Below, piece after piece: positions 1 through 7,213 of a DNA stretch of 17,507 bases. The DNA comes from Betaproteobacteria bacterium. Its GTDB lineage: Bacteria > Pseudomonadota > Gammaproteobacteria > Burkholderiales > SG8-39. The DNA is taken from contig SHXF01000088.1 in NCBI GenBank assembly GCA_009693435.1, positions 1 through 17,507 of the forward strand, in the 5' to 3' direction. The translations under genes were made by a program, and so were the position numbers. The notes under the pieces are model-generated. The model did no database searches, was not told the origin of the DNA, and was given only the letters and a program-made list of their open reading frames with translations. How positions within the stretch are numbered: the stretch's first letter is position 1; every line of letters begins with the position of its first letter.

Positions 1-227
1 TGTGGCTGGGCGTTATCTGCCTCTTTTAACACTGACCAGATTTCTTAGAGCGGAAATATTCGCCCTTTTGGGGAACGGGGCGCTCGCGAAAATCCTTTCT
101 GAACAATGACATCCTTTATGCGCAGATGGCTTAGAGCGGAGTTATGGTTCAACGCAATGCATGCAGCGCGAATTGGCACAATCGACGCAGCACGGATCTG
201 ACTGTTGGTCTATTCACGATACGTATC
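1..227. other. Non-coding upstream stretch with one direct repeat
   Basis: I see no credible gene here. The stretch is AT-richer than the rest of the left half. The 11-mer CTTAGAGCGGA occurs at 44-54 and again at 130-140; extended to 38-54 and 124-140 the copies match at 15 of 17 positions, 86 bp apart. The only open frames are short and run on into the REP-like repeat and promoter of the downstream binding-protein gene, so I treat them as chance. Confidence 0.5.
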
Positions 228-274
228 CCGTTCGTCCTGAGCTTGCAGAAGGACGGCGTGCGCAGGACGAATGG
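228..274. repeat. REP-like inverted repeat upstream of binding-protein gene
   Basis: The arms CCGTTCGTCCT (228-238) and AGGACGAATGG (264-274) are inverted copies with one mismatch, able to form a hairpin. The left arm continues as CCGTTCGTCCTGAGC, identical to the first 15 bases of the inverted repeat copy at 5872. This is therefore a single divergent copy of the element arrayed at 5872-6093. Its right arm lies exactly 7 nt before the -35 box of the downstream promoter, as in the oxygenase leader. Confidence 0.7.
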
Positions 275-281
275 AACCGGC

Positions 282-310
282 TTGTCGCCGGCAACGGAAA
301 GCTCAATAAT
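282..310 (+). promoter_or_regulatory. Sigma70-like promoter for binding-protein gene
   Basis: TTGTCG (282-287), a 17-nt spacer, then AATAAT (305-310). The boxes match the -35 and -10 consensus at 4/6 and 5/6. The predicted transcript start is near 317, giving a leader of about 23 nt that carries the ribosome binding site AAGGGG (329-334), 5 nt before the ATG at 340. The same arrangement, at the same spacing, precedes the Rieske oxygenase gene on the other strand, which strengthens the call. Confidence 0.6.
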
Positions 311-339
311 CGATACGAAATGCACCTGAAGGGGTAACC

Positions 340-1308
340 ATGCGCTATCCGACAACTGCCATCCTCGCCGCCCTGCTTGCCTCGCTGATCGCGCCGGCTG
401 CCTACCCGCAATCAGCCGGCTATGCGACCGTCAACCGGGGAACGATTTCCCTCACCGCCGCGGAATGGCCCACCATCATTGCGCAGCGCAAGGGATTGTT
501 CGAGCGCGAGCGGCTCAAGGTCGAACAGGCGATCATCTCTCCGACCACCATCGCTTCCAGCCTGATCGGCGGTTCGATCGACGTCGGCTTCATCGGCGCC
601 ACGCAGTTGCTGGTGGCTGTGGAGGCGGGGGCCAACATCGTCGCGATCGGCCAGGGCATGGACCCGGCGCCGTATTCGCTGATGGTCGCGCCTTCTGTAA
701 AAACGTTCGCCGATCTGAAAGGCAAAACCATCGCGCTGGCCGCGCCGGGCGAGATCTATACCGAAGTGGTGAAGGTGATTTTCCGCAAGGCTGGCCTGGA
801 TCCCGAAAAGGACGTCAATTACTTTTACGGTTCCAATTCAAACCAGCGCATGAGCGCGCTGCTCGGCGGCGCGGCACACGCCGGGCTGCTGGTGCCACCG
901 CAGGACCGCACCCTCGCCGGCCACGGGTTCCACGCGCTCGCCTTCACGCCCGACTACTACCCCAACCTCGCGCTCAGCCTGACGGCGGTGCGGCGCGACT
1001 GGGCGCAGAAAAACGCCGACGTGCTGCGCCGCTACATGAAGGCGCAGTCCGATGCCATACGCTGGCTGTACGATGCCGCGAACAGGAACGAGGCGATGCA
1101 GTTGCTGATGAAGGAAACCAACAGCGATCTGGCGGCCGGCAACGCCAGCTATGATTTGTATGTGACCAAAATGCGGATTTTTCCCGTCGACGGCTGCATC
1201 CAGACGAAAGGCCTGGCCGCGTCGCTGGAACTGATGAGGAAACTGGGCCAGGTGAAGACCAACCCGCCGGTGGAGAAATTCATCGACACGCAGTGGTGCC
1301 CGAAGTAA
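340..1308 (+). CDS. NitT/TauT-family ABC transporter substrate-binding protein
   Basis: This is a periplasmic solute-binding protein of the NMT1/THI5/SsuA-like superfamily, 322 aa, a normal length. Residues 1-24 form a signal peptide (charged start, hydrophobic core, small residues before the likely cleavage around 21-25). The mature part shows the family layout: a WPTIIAQRKGLFERERL stretch near 43-59, a GSIDVGFIGATQLL segment near 78-91, and DLKGKTIAL near 125-133. The ATG at 340 is supported by AAGGGG 5 nt upstream. The matching permease and ATPase are not beside it but converge from the opposite strand (2992-4629), in a unit driven by a near-identical promoter block, so I infer they form one transporter. 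The ligand cannot be read from sequence; the family takes up sulfonates, taurine, nitrate, pyrimidine precursors and aromatic acids. Confidence 0.88.
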   Translation: MRYPTTAILAALLASLIAPAAYPQSAGYATVNRGTISLTAAEWPTIIAQRKGLFERERLKVEQAIISPTTIASSLIGGSIDVGFIGATQLLVAVEAGANIVAIGQGMDPAPYSLMVAPSVKTFADLKGKTIALAAPGEIYTEVVKVIFRKAGLDPEKDVNYFYGSNSNQRMSALLGGAAHAGLLVPPQDRTLAGHGFHALAFTPDYYPNLALSLTAVRRDWAQKNADVLRRYMKAQSDAIRWLYDAANRNEAMQLLMKETNSDLAAGNASYDLYVTKMRIFPVDGCIQTKGLAASLELMRKLGQVKTNPPVEKFIDTQWCPK

Positions 1309-1394
1309 ATAGCCGACAATTTCAATGATTGTAAGGAAAGAATGGCTATACGGCGGTATTCCACAGGCATTTTTCATACAAAAATAATATAACT

Positions 1395-1439
1395 CCCAGT
1401 GGTATTACCCTCAGTTGTATGACCCCCAGTGGTATGACC
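1395..1439 (+). repeat. Three tandem 15-bp repeats spanning hydrolase start
   Basis: Units at 1395-1409, 1410-1424 and 1425-1439 follow the pattern CCCAGTGGTATGACC with a few changes. Because 15 is a multiple of three, the repeat keeps the reading frame and duplicates the start context: the second and third units each supply an ATG (1419 and 1434). The first unit has ATT in place of ATG. The AT-rich stretch just upstream contains TATAAC (1388-1393), a possible -10 box without a good -35. Confidence 0.75.
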
Positions 1440-2927
1440 CCGCGCCCCGCCGCGACAATCACGCGCTTCGAAGTCGATACGACCGTGCCTTACGGCGCGT
1501 TCAGGTGCGGCGATTTCGTCCGCATCGACGGATCGGTGAGCGGCGAATTGCCGGCCCGCGATCCGATTCCGGGTCTGGACCGCGCGCGGAGAAATGCGCG
1601 CGGCATGGTCGAGTACACCGCGCCCTTCGTCCTGATCGTGCCGCGGCACGAGAGCGCTGGCAACGGGGCGCTGCTGATCGACATTCCCAACCGCGGGCGC
1701 CCGATCACCCACCATCTGTACAACAGTCCGCGCGAGCCATTCCTGCCCGTAGGCTCTTTCGAGCCTGGCAACGGCTTCCTGCAGGACCATGGATTCAGCA
1801 TTGCGATGCTGCAGTGGGAACTGGGCCAGGGCATAGCCCTCCCCGAGTTTGCCGATGAGCGCGGAACTCTGCGGCATGTCGAGGGTGCGGGCGTCGCCGC
1901 CATCAGGGATTTCGCCGATTTCCTGCGCAACGCAAAGCAGGACGCCAGTGGCACGCCGAATCCCTTCCACGGCCGTTTCGATCGCCTGCTCGCCATCGGT
2001 TATTCGCAGACCGCGCGCGTTCTGAAAAGCATGCTGATGGAAGGCCTCGTACATGCCGGCGGGCGGCGCGTGTTCGATGGCATGCATGTCAACGCGAGCG
2101 CGTCCGGTCTCGCGAATATTTTCGCCACCGGCAGCGGCGCAGAATCTGGGACGTTCTTCACACCGCGCTTCACCCATCCCGAATTCCGCGGCGTGACGGA
2201 AGAACCGCTCACCTGGGCCGACATCGTCGCGCGCGGCACCACGCGTGGCGAGACGCCGCCGAAGATGCTGGTCACCAACATGGCCACCGACTATCTCAGC
2301 ATCCGCGCTTCGCTCGCGCGCACCGGAGCACAAGGCACCTTGGATGTGCCTATCCCGCCGTACGTGCGGATTTATGACGTCGCCGGTGCGTCCCACGGGC
2401 GAGCCGTCGAATCGACGTGCGAATTCCCGCCGGGTTGCCTGGATTACTTTCCGGTGATGCGCGCGACCCTGCTCAATCTCGATGCCTGGGTCAAAGACGG
2501 AATCGAGCCGCCGCCGAACCGGCTGATGCCGCTTGAACCACGCCCCGGGGATGCAAGCCTGCTGCAGGCGCCCGCGCACCTGCCGCATGCGATCGTGCAG
2601 GCACCGCAGCGCGATGCCGACGGCAATGGCATCGGCGGAGTCCGCCTGCCCGACATCGAAGCGCCGTTGGGCACGCACGGCGCGCAGAACCTCCCTCTGT
2701 CCGAGCGCCCCTGCAATCTGAACGCCGCCTACCTCGCCTTTGCACGCACGATCGAAGTGCGCGCCCCCGGTGACGCGCGGCGCGCGCTGCGCGAGCGCTA
2801 TGCCAGCCGCGAAGATTATGTTGCGCGCATCCGCGCCGCAGCGCAGCGGCTGGTCGACGAGCGTTTTCTGATCGACGCGGATGCGATGGAAATCGAGCGC
2901 GCCGCGCAGGCTGCCCGGCTGTGGTGA
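1419..2927 (+). CDS. Alpha/beta-hydrolase domain protein
   Basis: A 502-aa cytoplasmic protein of the large alpha/beta-hydrolase domain family often annotated only as 'alpha/beta hydrolase domain-containing protein'. The nucleophile elbow is GYSQT, with the serine near residue 196. The conserved surroundings fit: an ANRG-like DIPNRG (88-93) in the first half and a C-terminal helical stretch ending in ARIRAAAQRLVDERFLIDAD. It probably cleaves an ester, lactone or amide bond, but no substrate is indicated. No signal peptide is visible. The start is uncertain: ATG at 1419 and ATG at 1434 both lie in a tandem repeat and neither has a clear ribosome binding site. It follows the binding-protein gene by 110 bp on the same strand, suggesting a role in processing the imported compound. 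It ends 64 bp from the converging ATPase gene. Confidence 0.82.
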   Translation: MTPSGMTPRPAATITRFEVDTTVPYGAFRCGDFVRIDGSVSGELPARDPIPGLDRARRNARGMVEYTAPFVLIVPRHESAGNGALLIDIPNRGRPITHHLYNSPREPFLPVGSFEPGNGFLQDHGFSIAMLQWELGQGIALPEFADERGTLRHVEGAGVAAIRDFADFLRNAKQDASGTPNPFHGRFDRLLAIGYSQTARVLKSMLMEGLVHAGGRRVFDGMHVNASASGLANIFATGSGAESGTFFTPRFTHPEFRGVTEEPLTWADIVARGTTRGETPPKMLVTNMATDYLSIRASLARTGAQGTLDVPIPPYVRIYDVAGASHGRAVESTCEFPPGCLDYFPVMRATLLNLDAWVKDGIEPPPNRLMPLEPRPGDASLLQAPAHLPHAIVQAPQRDADGNGIGGVRLPDIEAPLGTHGAQNLPLSERPCNLNAAYLAFARTIEVRAPGDARRALRERYASREDYVARIRAAAQRLVDERFLIDADAMEIERAAQAARLW

Positions 2928-2952
2928 AGCCTGCGGGAGGATTGGCGCCGAC

Positions 2953-2979
2953 GCGGCAGCCGGCTCGGTGATCTGCCGC
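2953..2979. terminator. Possible weak hairpin between convergent genes
   Basis: GCGGCAG (2953-2959) and CTGCCGC (2973-2979) form a perfect 7-bp stem around a 13-nt loop, between the convergent hydrolase and ATPase stops. There is no T-run on either strand, so it is at best a weak or factor-assisted terminator. Confidence 0.25.
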
Positions 2980-2991
2980 CCGTAACTGGAC

Positions 2992-3807
2992 TCACCCGCG
3001 GCGCGCCGCCGCTGCCTCGGCCTCTATCCCCACCGCGGTACGGACTTCCTCCTCGATCAGCCGCCAGATGCGGTCGGTGTAGTAAACGAACTCCGGGGTG
3101 CGCTTCATCGCCAGCATGCGCGGTCGCGGCAGGTCGATCACGACTTCTTCCTTGAGGCGGCCTGGCCGCGCGGTGAGCACGATCACCCGGTCCGAGAGGA
3201 ACACGGCTTCGTCGATCTGGTGCGTGATGAATACCACCGTCCGCCTGGATTCGTTCCAGATGCGCAGCAGTTCCGACTGCATGATCTCGCGCGTCTGCGC
3301 ATCCAGCGCCGCGAACGGTTCGTCCATGAGCAACACCTCCGGTTCCACGGCGAGGGCGCGCGCGATGTTGACGCGCTGGCGCATGCCGCCCGACAACTCG
3401 TGGGGATAGTGCTTTTCGAAACCGGCCAGGCCGACCAGGGCGATGAATTCCTTGACCAGCTTGCGGCTGGCATCGCTCGCCCGATGCTGGATTTCCAATC
3501 CTATCGCCACGTTCGACGCCACCGTGCGCCAGGGCATCAGGCCGTCCTGCTGGAAAACAAACGCGCGATCCGGACCGGGGCCGGTGATTTCCGCATCGCC
3601 TATCGTGACTTTGCCCGAGGTGGGTTTGATCAACCCGTCGAGGATGCGCAGGAACGTGGTCTTGCCGCAGCCGGAGGCACCCACCATGCTGACGAACTCG
3701 CCATCGCGGACCGACAGGCTGATGTCGCGCAGCACCTCGATCTCGGTGTCTTCCTTGCGGAACACCTTCGATATCCGGTGCGCGGCCAGTTTGATTCCGT
3801 TGCTCAT
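2992..3807 (-). CDS. NitT/TauT-family ABC transporter ATP-binding protein
   Basis: A 271-aa importer ATPase of the SsuB/TauB type. All nucleotide-binding motifs are intact: Walker A GASGCGKT (43-50), Q-loop glutamine near 86, signature LSGGMRQR (138-145), Walker B VLLMDEP (158-164) and the switch histidine H196. The closing segment with RPGR and the run to LPRPR is typical of this subfamily. The start is the ATG at 3807, 18 nt after the permease stop, so the two are translated from one message. It would power uptake together with the permease at 3826-4629 and, I infer, the binding protein at 340-1308. A long open frame on the opposite strand is a shadow. Confidence 0.92.
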   Translation of the reverse strand: MSNGIKLAAHRISKVFRKEDTEIEVLRDISLSVRDGEFVSMVGASGCGKTTFLRILDGLIKPTSGKVTIGDAEITGPGPDRAFVFQQDGLMPWRTVASNVAIGLEIQHRASDASRKLVKEFIALVGLAGFEKHYPHELSGGMRQRVNIARALAVEPEVLLMDEPFAALDAQTREIMQSELLRIWNESRRTVVFITHQIDEAVFLSDRVIVLTARPGRLKEEVVIDLPRPRMLAMKRTPEFVYYTDRIWRLIEEEVRTAVGIEAEAAAARRG

Positions 3808-3825
3808 GCTGGATTCACTCGCTGC

Positions 3826-4629
3826 TCATTCTTCGGATGCCTGGAATCGCCAGGGCGCCAGGCGGCGCTCCAGTAGCTTGAGCAGTTCCACGCCGATGAC
3901 CCCGCCGATGCCGAACAGCAGGATGCCGACGAACAGCCCCGCGGTATCGAATGACTGCGCAGATACCACGATGCGAAAGCCGACGCCGGCCTTGGCGCCG
4001 AACATCTCGGCCACCACCACGCCCACCAGCCCGCGCGCCACGCCCAGGCGCAGACCGGTAACGATGAACGGCAGGGCGGCGGGAAAACGCACCTTGAGAA
4101 ACACCTGTCTCTCCGACGCGTTGAAGGACTTCACCACTTCGATCAGCACCCGGTCGGTGGTGGTGAGACCGGCGTAGGCATTGATCAGCACCGGAAAGAA
4201 AACCACGATGAATACCACCGCTGCGTGCGCCGCGATGCCGATGCCGAACCACAGGGTGAACAAGGGCGCGAGCGCGATGAAGGGCGTCGCATACATCGCC
4301 GAAACCCAGGGATCCAGGAAGTCGCGCGCCCACTCGGATCCCGCCATCAGCACCGCGACCAGGATGGCCGCCAGCGATCCCAGGGTGAAACCGACGATGA
4401 AAGTCCTCAGGCTGACGAAGATGTCCTGCTGCAGCGTGCCGCCGCTCCACATCTCTCCCATGCGCGTCACGACGGCAGTGAGCGGCGCGAGGAAAAGCGG
4501 GCTCGCGACAATGAAGCGCGCCACCACTTCCCAGATCAGCGCCGCGGCAAGCAGCGACAGCGCGCCGCGCCACAGCGCCGGCTTGATGCGCCGTCGCCGT
4601 CCTGCAGGGCGATCCGGCGCGCCGGTCAC
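3826..4629 (-). CDS. NitT/TauT-family ABC transporter permease
   Basis: A 267-aa inner-membrane permease of the SsuC/TauC (BPD_transp_1) family. It has a basic N-terminus (PAGRRRRIKPALWRG), then about six hydrophobic segments starting near residue 22. The cytoplasmic EAA-type loop lies near 165-195 (FNASERQVFLKVRFPAALPFIVTG region), where the ATPase docks. The chosen start is GTG at 4629, 44 nt after the oxygenase stop; an overlapping open frame of similar span (3815-4645) is in another frame and has the composition of a shadow. It lies between the Rieske oxygenase and the ATPase in one - strand unit. Confidence 0.9.
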   Translation of the reverse strand: MTGAPDRPAGRRRRIKPALWRGALSLLAAALIWEVVARFIVASPLFLAPLTAVVTRMGEMWSGGTLQQDIFVSLRTFIVGFTLGSLAAILVAVLMAGSEWARDFLDPWVSAMYATPFIALAPLFTLWFGIGIAAHAAVVFIVVFFPVLINAYAGLTTTDRVLIEVVKSFNASERQVFLKVRFPAALPFIVTGLRLGVARGLVGVVVAEMFGAKAGVGFRIVVSAQSFDTAGLFVGILLFGIGGVIGVELLKLLERRLAPWRFQASEE

Positions 4630-4673
4630 GCCTGCGCTCCCTCATGGTGCCGCTGCGCCACCGGATGCCGCTC

Positions 4674-5804
4674 TCAGACCGTGCCGATGGGCGGCTGAAT
4701 GGTATCGCTCAGGCGCCATTCCTTGAGTGGCCTGCCTTCGGCGAGCGCCGTGAGTTCGCGTTTCCAGATTTTGCGAAACAGCACGGCCGCGGCATCGGGC
4801 GCATCCAGTTCCTCATGCAGCCGCGTTTCGATTCCCCCCTGCCCCACCTGGGCGATGTAGTCCTGGATGAATTCGATATGGGTGCGGTCGGCCACGTCTT
4901 CCAGGCGCATCTTGCCTGCGAGGATGGCCTCGCCATATCTGCCGATGACCGAGCGGTCGTTATAGTTCGCGGGACGAGCGGCCAGGAGCTGCTTCGCTTC
5001 CTCGCCGGTTACCGTGGTCAGGTTGGCGCGGAACGTGGCGTGGCTTTCCTCGTCGATGGGCACGCGCCAGGAGACGTGCAGCGCGAAGCGGGTGCCTTTC
5101 GCGAGCAGGATGGCCGCGGGCACGATGTAACCGACATTGGGCATCCCTTTTTGCGACACCCCGACGGAATCCCTGTTCGGCCACTGGTCGTAACAGGTGA
5201 TGCCCCAGTCGCTTTCCTTCGCCCATACCTTGGGCACGCCGCTCAGCTTTTTCGAAGCAAGCAGGTCGCGGTGGGTGAAGGCGAAATGGAAGGCATCGTT
5301 TTCCAGAGAGAAAAAATAGTTGCACGGGAGCACATCGGCAGTGATGTCGAGCACGCCTTCCTGCTCCATCAGGGGATAGCGCGGCAGCGGCGGCGGCTCG
5401 CCTTCGCCGAACCAGACGAAGATCAGACCGAGGTACTCCTCGGCCGGATAGCTGCGGATGCGGAATTGGCGCCGCTCGTCCGGGAACCCGCCGGGCCGTT
5501 CGACGCACAGACCGGAGGGTTCGTACTTCCAGCCGTGGTAAAAGCAGCGTATCGCATCGCCTTCGATGAAGCCGATCGACATCTGCGCGCCGCGGTGCGC
5601 GCAGCGAAATCCGACCGCGTGCACGGCGCCCGATTCGCCGCGGTACAGGGTGAAATCCTCGCTCATGATGCGCACCGGCTTCGCCTGTCCGGCGCGCAGA
5701 TCCTCTGCGCGATAGACCGCATGCCAGAAGCGGCGCATGTAGCCCCCGCCTATCGTTCCGGGCGCGGAGAGGCAGAGATCGAGGTCGCTTACTGCGTCGG
5801 TCAT
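4674..5804 (-). CDS. Rieske [2Fe-2S] ring-hydroxylating oxygenase, alpha-subunit type
   Basis: A 376-aa oxygenase of the Rieske non-heme iron family, resembling single-component-oxygenase proteins such as phthalate 4,5-dioxygenase and related O-demethylases. The N-terminal PGT...MRRFWH element is followed by the Rieske cluster ligands C68-x-H70 and C87-x2-H90. The catalytic iron motif is in ENDAFHFAFTH, with H173 and H178 (H-x4-H) and D170; the third carboxylate ligand should lie further downstream, but I cannot place it with certainty. No reductase or ferredoxin gene is in the window, so electrons must come from elsewhere. I chose the ATG at 5804 over the in-frame ATG at 5870, because 5870 lies between the -35 box and the REP-like repeat, upstream of the predicted transcript start; GAAGG precedes 5804. 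It heads the unit with the permease and ATPase, suggesting that it attacks the imported substrate. Confidence 0.9.
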   Translation of the reverse strand: MTDAVSDLDLCLSAPGTIGGGYMRRFWHAVYRAEDLRAGQAKPVRIMSEDFTLYRGESGAVHAVGFRCAHRGAQMSIGFIEGDAIRCFYHGWKYEPSGLCVERPGGFPDERRQFRIRSYPAEEYLGLIFVWFGEGEPPPLPRYPLMEQEGVLDITADVLPCNYFFSLENDAFHFAFTHRDLLASKKLSGVPKVWAKESDWGITCYDQWPNRDSVGVSQKGMPNVGYIVPAAILLAKGTRFALHVSWRVPIDEESHATFRANLTTVTGEEAKQLLAARPANYNDRSVIGRYGEAILAGKMRLEDVADRTHIEFIQDYIAQVGQGGIETRLHEELDAPDAAAVLFRKIWKRELTALAEGRPLKEWRLSDTIQPPIGTV

Positions 5805-5835
5805 GGCCTTCAACCAGAAGTGTGACGTGCGCTCA

Positions 5836-5864
5836 ACTATCGCGCTTTCCGTAGCAGCTGACAA
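5836..5864 (-). promoter_or_regulatory. Sigma70-like promoter for Rieske oxygenase operon
   Basis: On the - strand TTGTCA (5864-5859), a 17-nt spacer and GATAGT (5841-5836). The boxes match consensus at 5/6 and 4/6. The transcript would start near 5829, about 25 nt before the ATG at 5804. Spacer and flanks share ACGGAAAGC and the preceding REP arm with the promoter at 282-310. Confidence 0.6.
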
Positions 5865-5871
5865 ATCCATT

Positions 5872-6093
5872 CCGTTCGTCCTGAGCCTGTCGAACGACGG
5901 CAGGGCTTCGACAGGCTCAGCCCGAACGGAATCTTCGACCGCAAGGCTTCGACAGGCTCAACCCGACCGGTATCTTCGACCGCAAGGCTTCGACAGGCTC
6001 AGCCCGACCGGTATCTTCGATCGCAAGGCTTCGACAGGCTCAACCCGACCGGTATCTTCGACCGCAAGGCTTCGACAGGCTCAACCCGAACGG
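5872..6093. repeat. REP-like tandem array, five 41-bp units plus one inverted copy
   Basis: The core GGCTTCGACAGGCTCARCCC followed by GAMCGG starts at 5904, 5945, 5986, 6027 and 6068, a strict 41-bp period. The 15-nt linkers between cores are nearly identical (TATCTTCGAYCGCAA). An inverted copy (CCGTTCGTCCTGAGCCTGTC and onward) sits at 5872-5894, making the oxygenase-proximal end a large inverted repeat. The core resembles a small palindromic repeat common in environmental proteobacterial genomes, from general knowledge. The 41-bp period is not a multiple of three, so the array is non-coding. Confidence 0.9.
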
Positions 6094-6236
6094 CAATTCG
6101 TATCCTGGAAAGACCGACACGTTGTACCAGAATGAGTCGGCATCGCGGACACTAGCCACCTTGCCGAGTACCGTCAAGACTCGTGAGGCAGACTGCCAGG
6201 ACAGCGCCAATGACACATCGACGTGCGACGTGACGG

Positions 6237-7196
6237 TCATTGCGCTACTGCCACCCTGGCAACCTCGAGCAGGGCGCGCACGGCTGCGGCGGATTTGTCG
6301 AAGGCCGCCTGCTCTTCGGCATCGAGCCGGATCTCGATGACCCGCTCGACACCGAGCGCGCCTATCACCACCGGCACGCCGATGAACATGTCCATGGGCT
6401 GGCCATATTGACCGGCCGTGATGTGCGCAGAACAGGGCATGGTGCGCTTTCTGTCCGCGAGATGGGACTCGATCATATCCACGGTGCCGGAGGCGGTGGC
6501 GAAATGGGCCGACGCGGTCTTGAGCAATTTGCCGATCTCGACGCCGCCGGCGCGCGTGCGCTGCAGGATGGCCTCGATCCGCTCCCGGCTCGACCAGCCC
6601 ATGGCCAGCAACTCGGTCACCGGAATGCCGGCGATAGCCGAATAGCGGAGCAGCGGCACCGTGTAGCCGTGCCCGCCCAGCGCCAGCGCGGTGACATCCG
6701 CTACCGAAACGCCGAATTCCGCGGCGAGGTAGAAGCGCAATCGCGCCGAGTCCAGCACACCTGCCATGCCGACGATACGGTTGTACGGCAGGGCAGCCAC
6801 CTGCTGCAGCACCGCCACCATCGCGTCGAGCGGGTTGGAGATGCAGATGACGAACGCCCGCGGTGCGTAGGTGCGGATATCGGTTGCAACCTGCTGGATG
6901 ATTCTGCAGTTCGCGCGCACCATGTCGTCGCGACTTGCGCCGGGCGAGGGCGGCGCTGCCGCGCTGACCACGACTACATCCGCGCCTGCAATGCCCGCAG
7001 GGTCGATACCGCCTGAGATGCGCACGTCGGTCGCACTGATCGCAGTGCCCTGCGCGATATCCAGCGCCTTGCCGGCCGCGAGACCGTCTATCGCGTCCAC
7101 CAGCACCACGTCGCCCAGCGCACGATGCGCGAGCAAGTGCGCGAGCGCGCCGCCGACGTTGCCCGCGCCTATCAGCGCGATCTTCTTCCGGGTCAT
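6237..7196 (-). CDS. Malate/lactate dehydrogenase-family NAD-dependent oxidoreductase
   Basis: A 319-aa member of the LDH/MDH superfamily. The N-terminal Rossmann motif is GAGNVGG (10-16). N121 in ISNPLDAMV, the D149/R152 region in GVLDSARL, and the catalytic H176 in LGGHG match the family, as does the C-terminal FIGVPVVIGALGVERVIEI. The substrate loop is odd: where malate dehydrogenases have PRKPGMSR, this protein has PPSPGASR (82-89), so the substrate-discriminating arginine is P83 and the next lysine is S84. R89 is kept. It therefore may not prefer oxaloacetate; another 2-hydroxy/2-oxo acid is possible. I chose the ATG at 7196 because it places the Rossmann motif at the usual distance; the open frame extends 22 codons further. 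It follows the GlcG/HbpS gene by 17 nt, as one unit. Confidence 0.85.
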   Translation of the reverse strand: MTRKKIALIGAGNVGGALAHLLAHRALGDVVLVDAIDGLAAGKALDIAQGTAISATDVRISGGIDPAGIAGADVVVVSAAAPPSPGASRDDMVRANCRIIQQVATDIRTYAPRAFVICISNPLDAMVAVLQQVAALPYNRIVGMAGVLDSARLRFYLAAEFGVSVADVTALALGGHGYTVPLLRYSAIAGIPVTELLAMGWSSRERIEAILQRTRAGGVEIGKLLKTASAHFATASGTVDMIESHLADRKRTMPCSAHITAGQYGQPMDMFIGVPVVIGALGVERVIEIRLDAEEQAAFDKSAAAVRALLEVARVAVAQ

Positions 7197-7213
7197 GTCA
7201 GGGATGGTCCGCG

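Noticed and set aside
144..411. Short open frames on both strands before the first binding-protein gene
   Set aside because: They cover the REP-like hairpin, promoter and ribosome binding site of the 340 gene and have no recognisable domain.
1316..1332. ACAAT/ATTGT hairpin after the first binding protein
   Set aside because: Only a 5-bp AT-rich stem with no T-run; too weak to call a terminator.
1374..2678. 434-codon - strand open frame opposite the hydrolase
   Set aside because: Antisense of a well-supported hydrolase; residue pattern is arginine- and histidine-rich shadow with no domain.
4644..5825. 393-codon + strand open frame opposite the Rieske oxygenase
   Set aside because: The other strand has complete Rieske and iron motifs; this frame is its codon-phase shadow.
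5904..6093. CRISPR-like array
   Set aside because: The 15-nt linkers are nearly identical to each other and too short to be spacers, and no cas genes are present; it is a 41-bp tandem repeat.
5803..6135. 110-codon + strand open frame across the repeats
   Set aside because: It starts on the antisense of the oxygenase start and is largely translated repeat; the 41-bp period shifts frame at each unit, as shown by its peptides changing between units.
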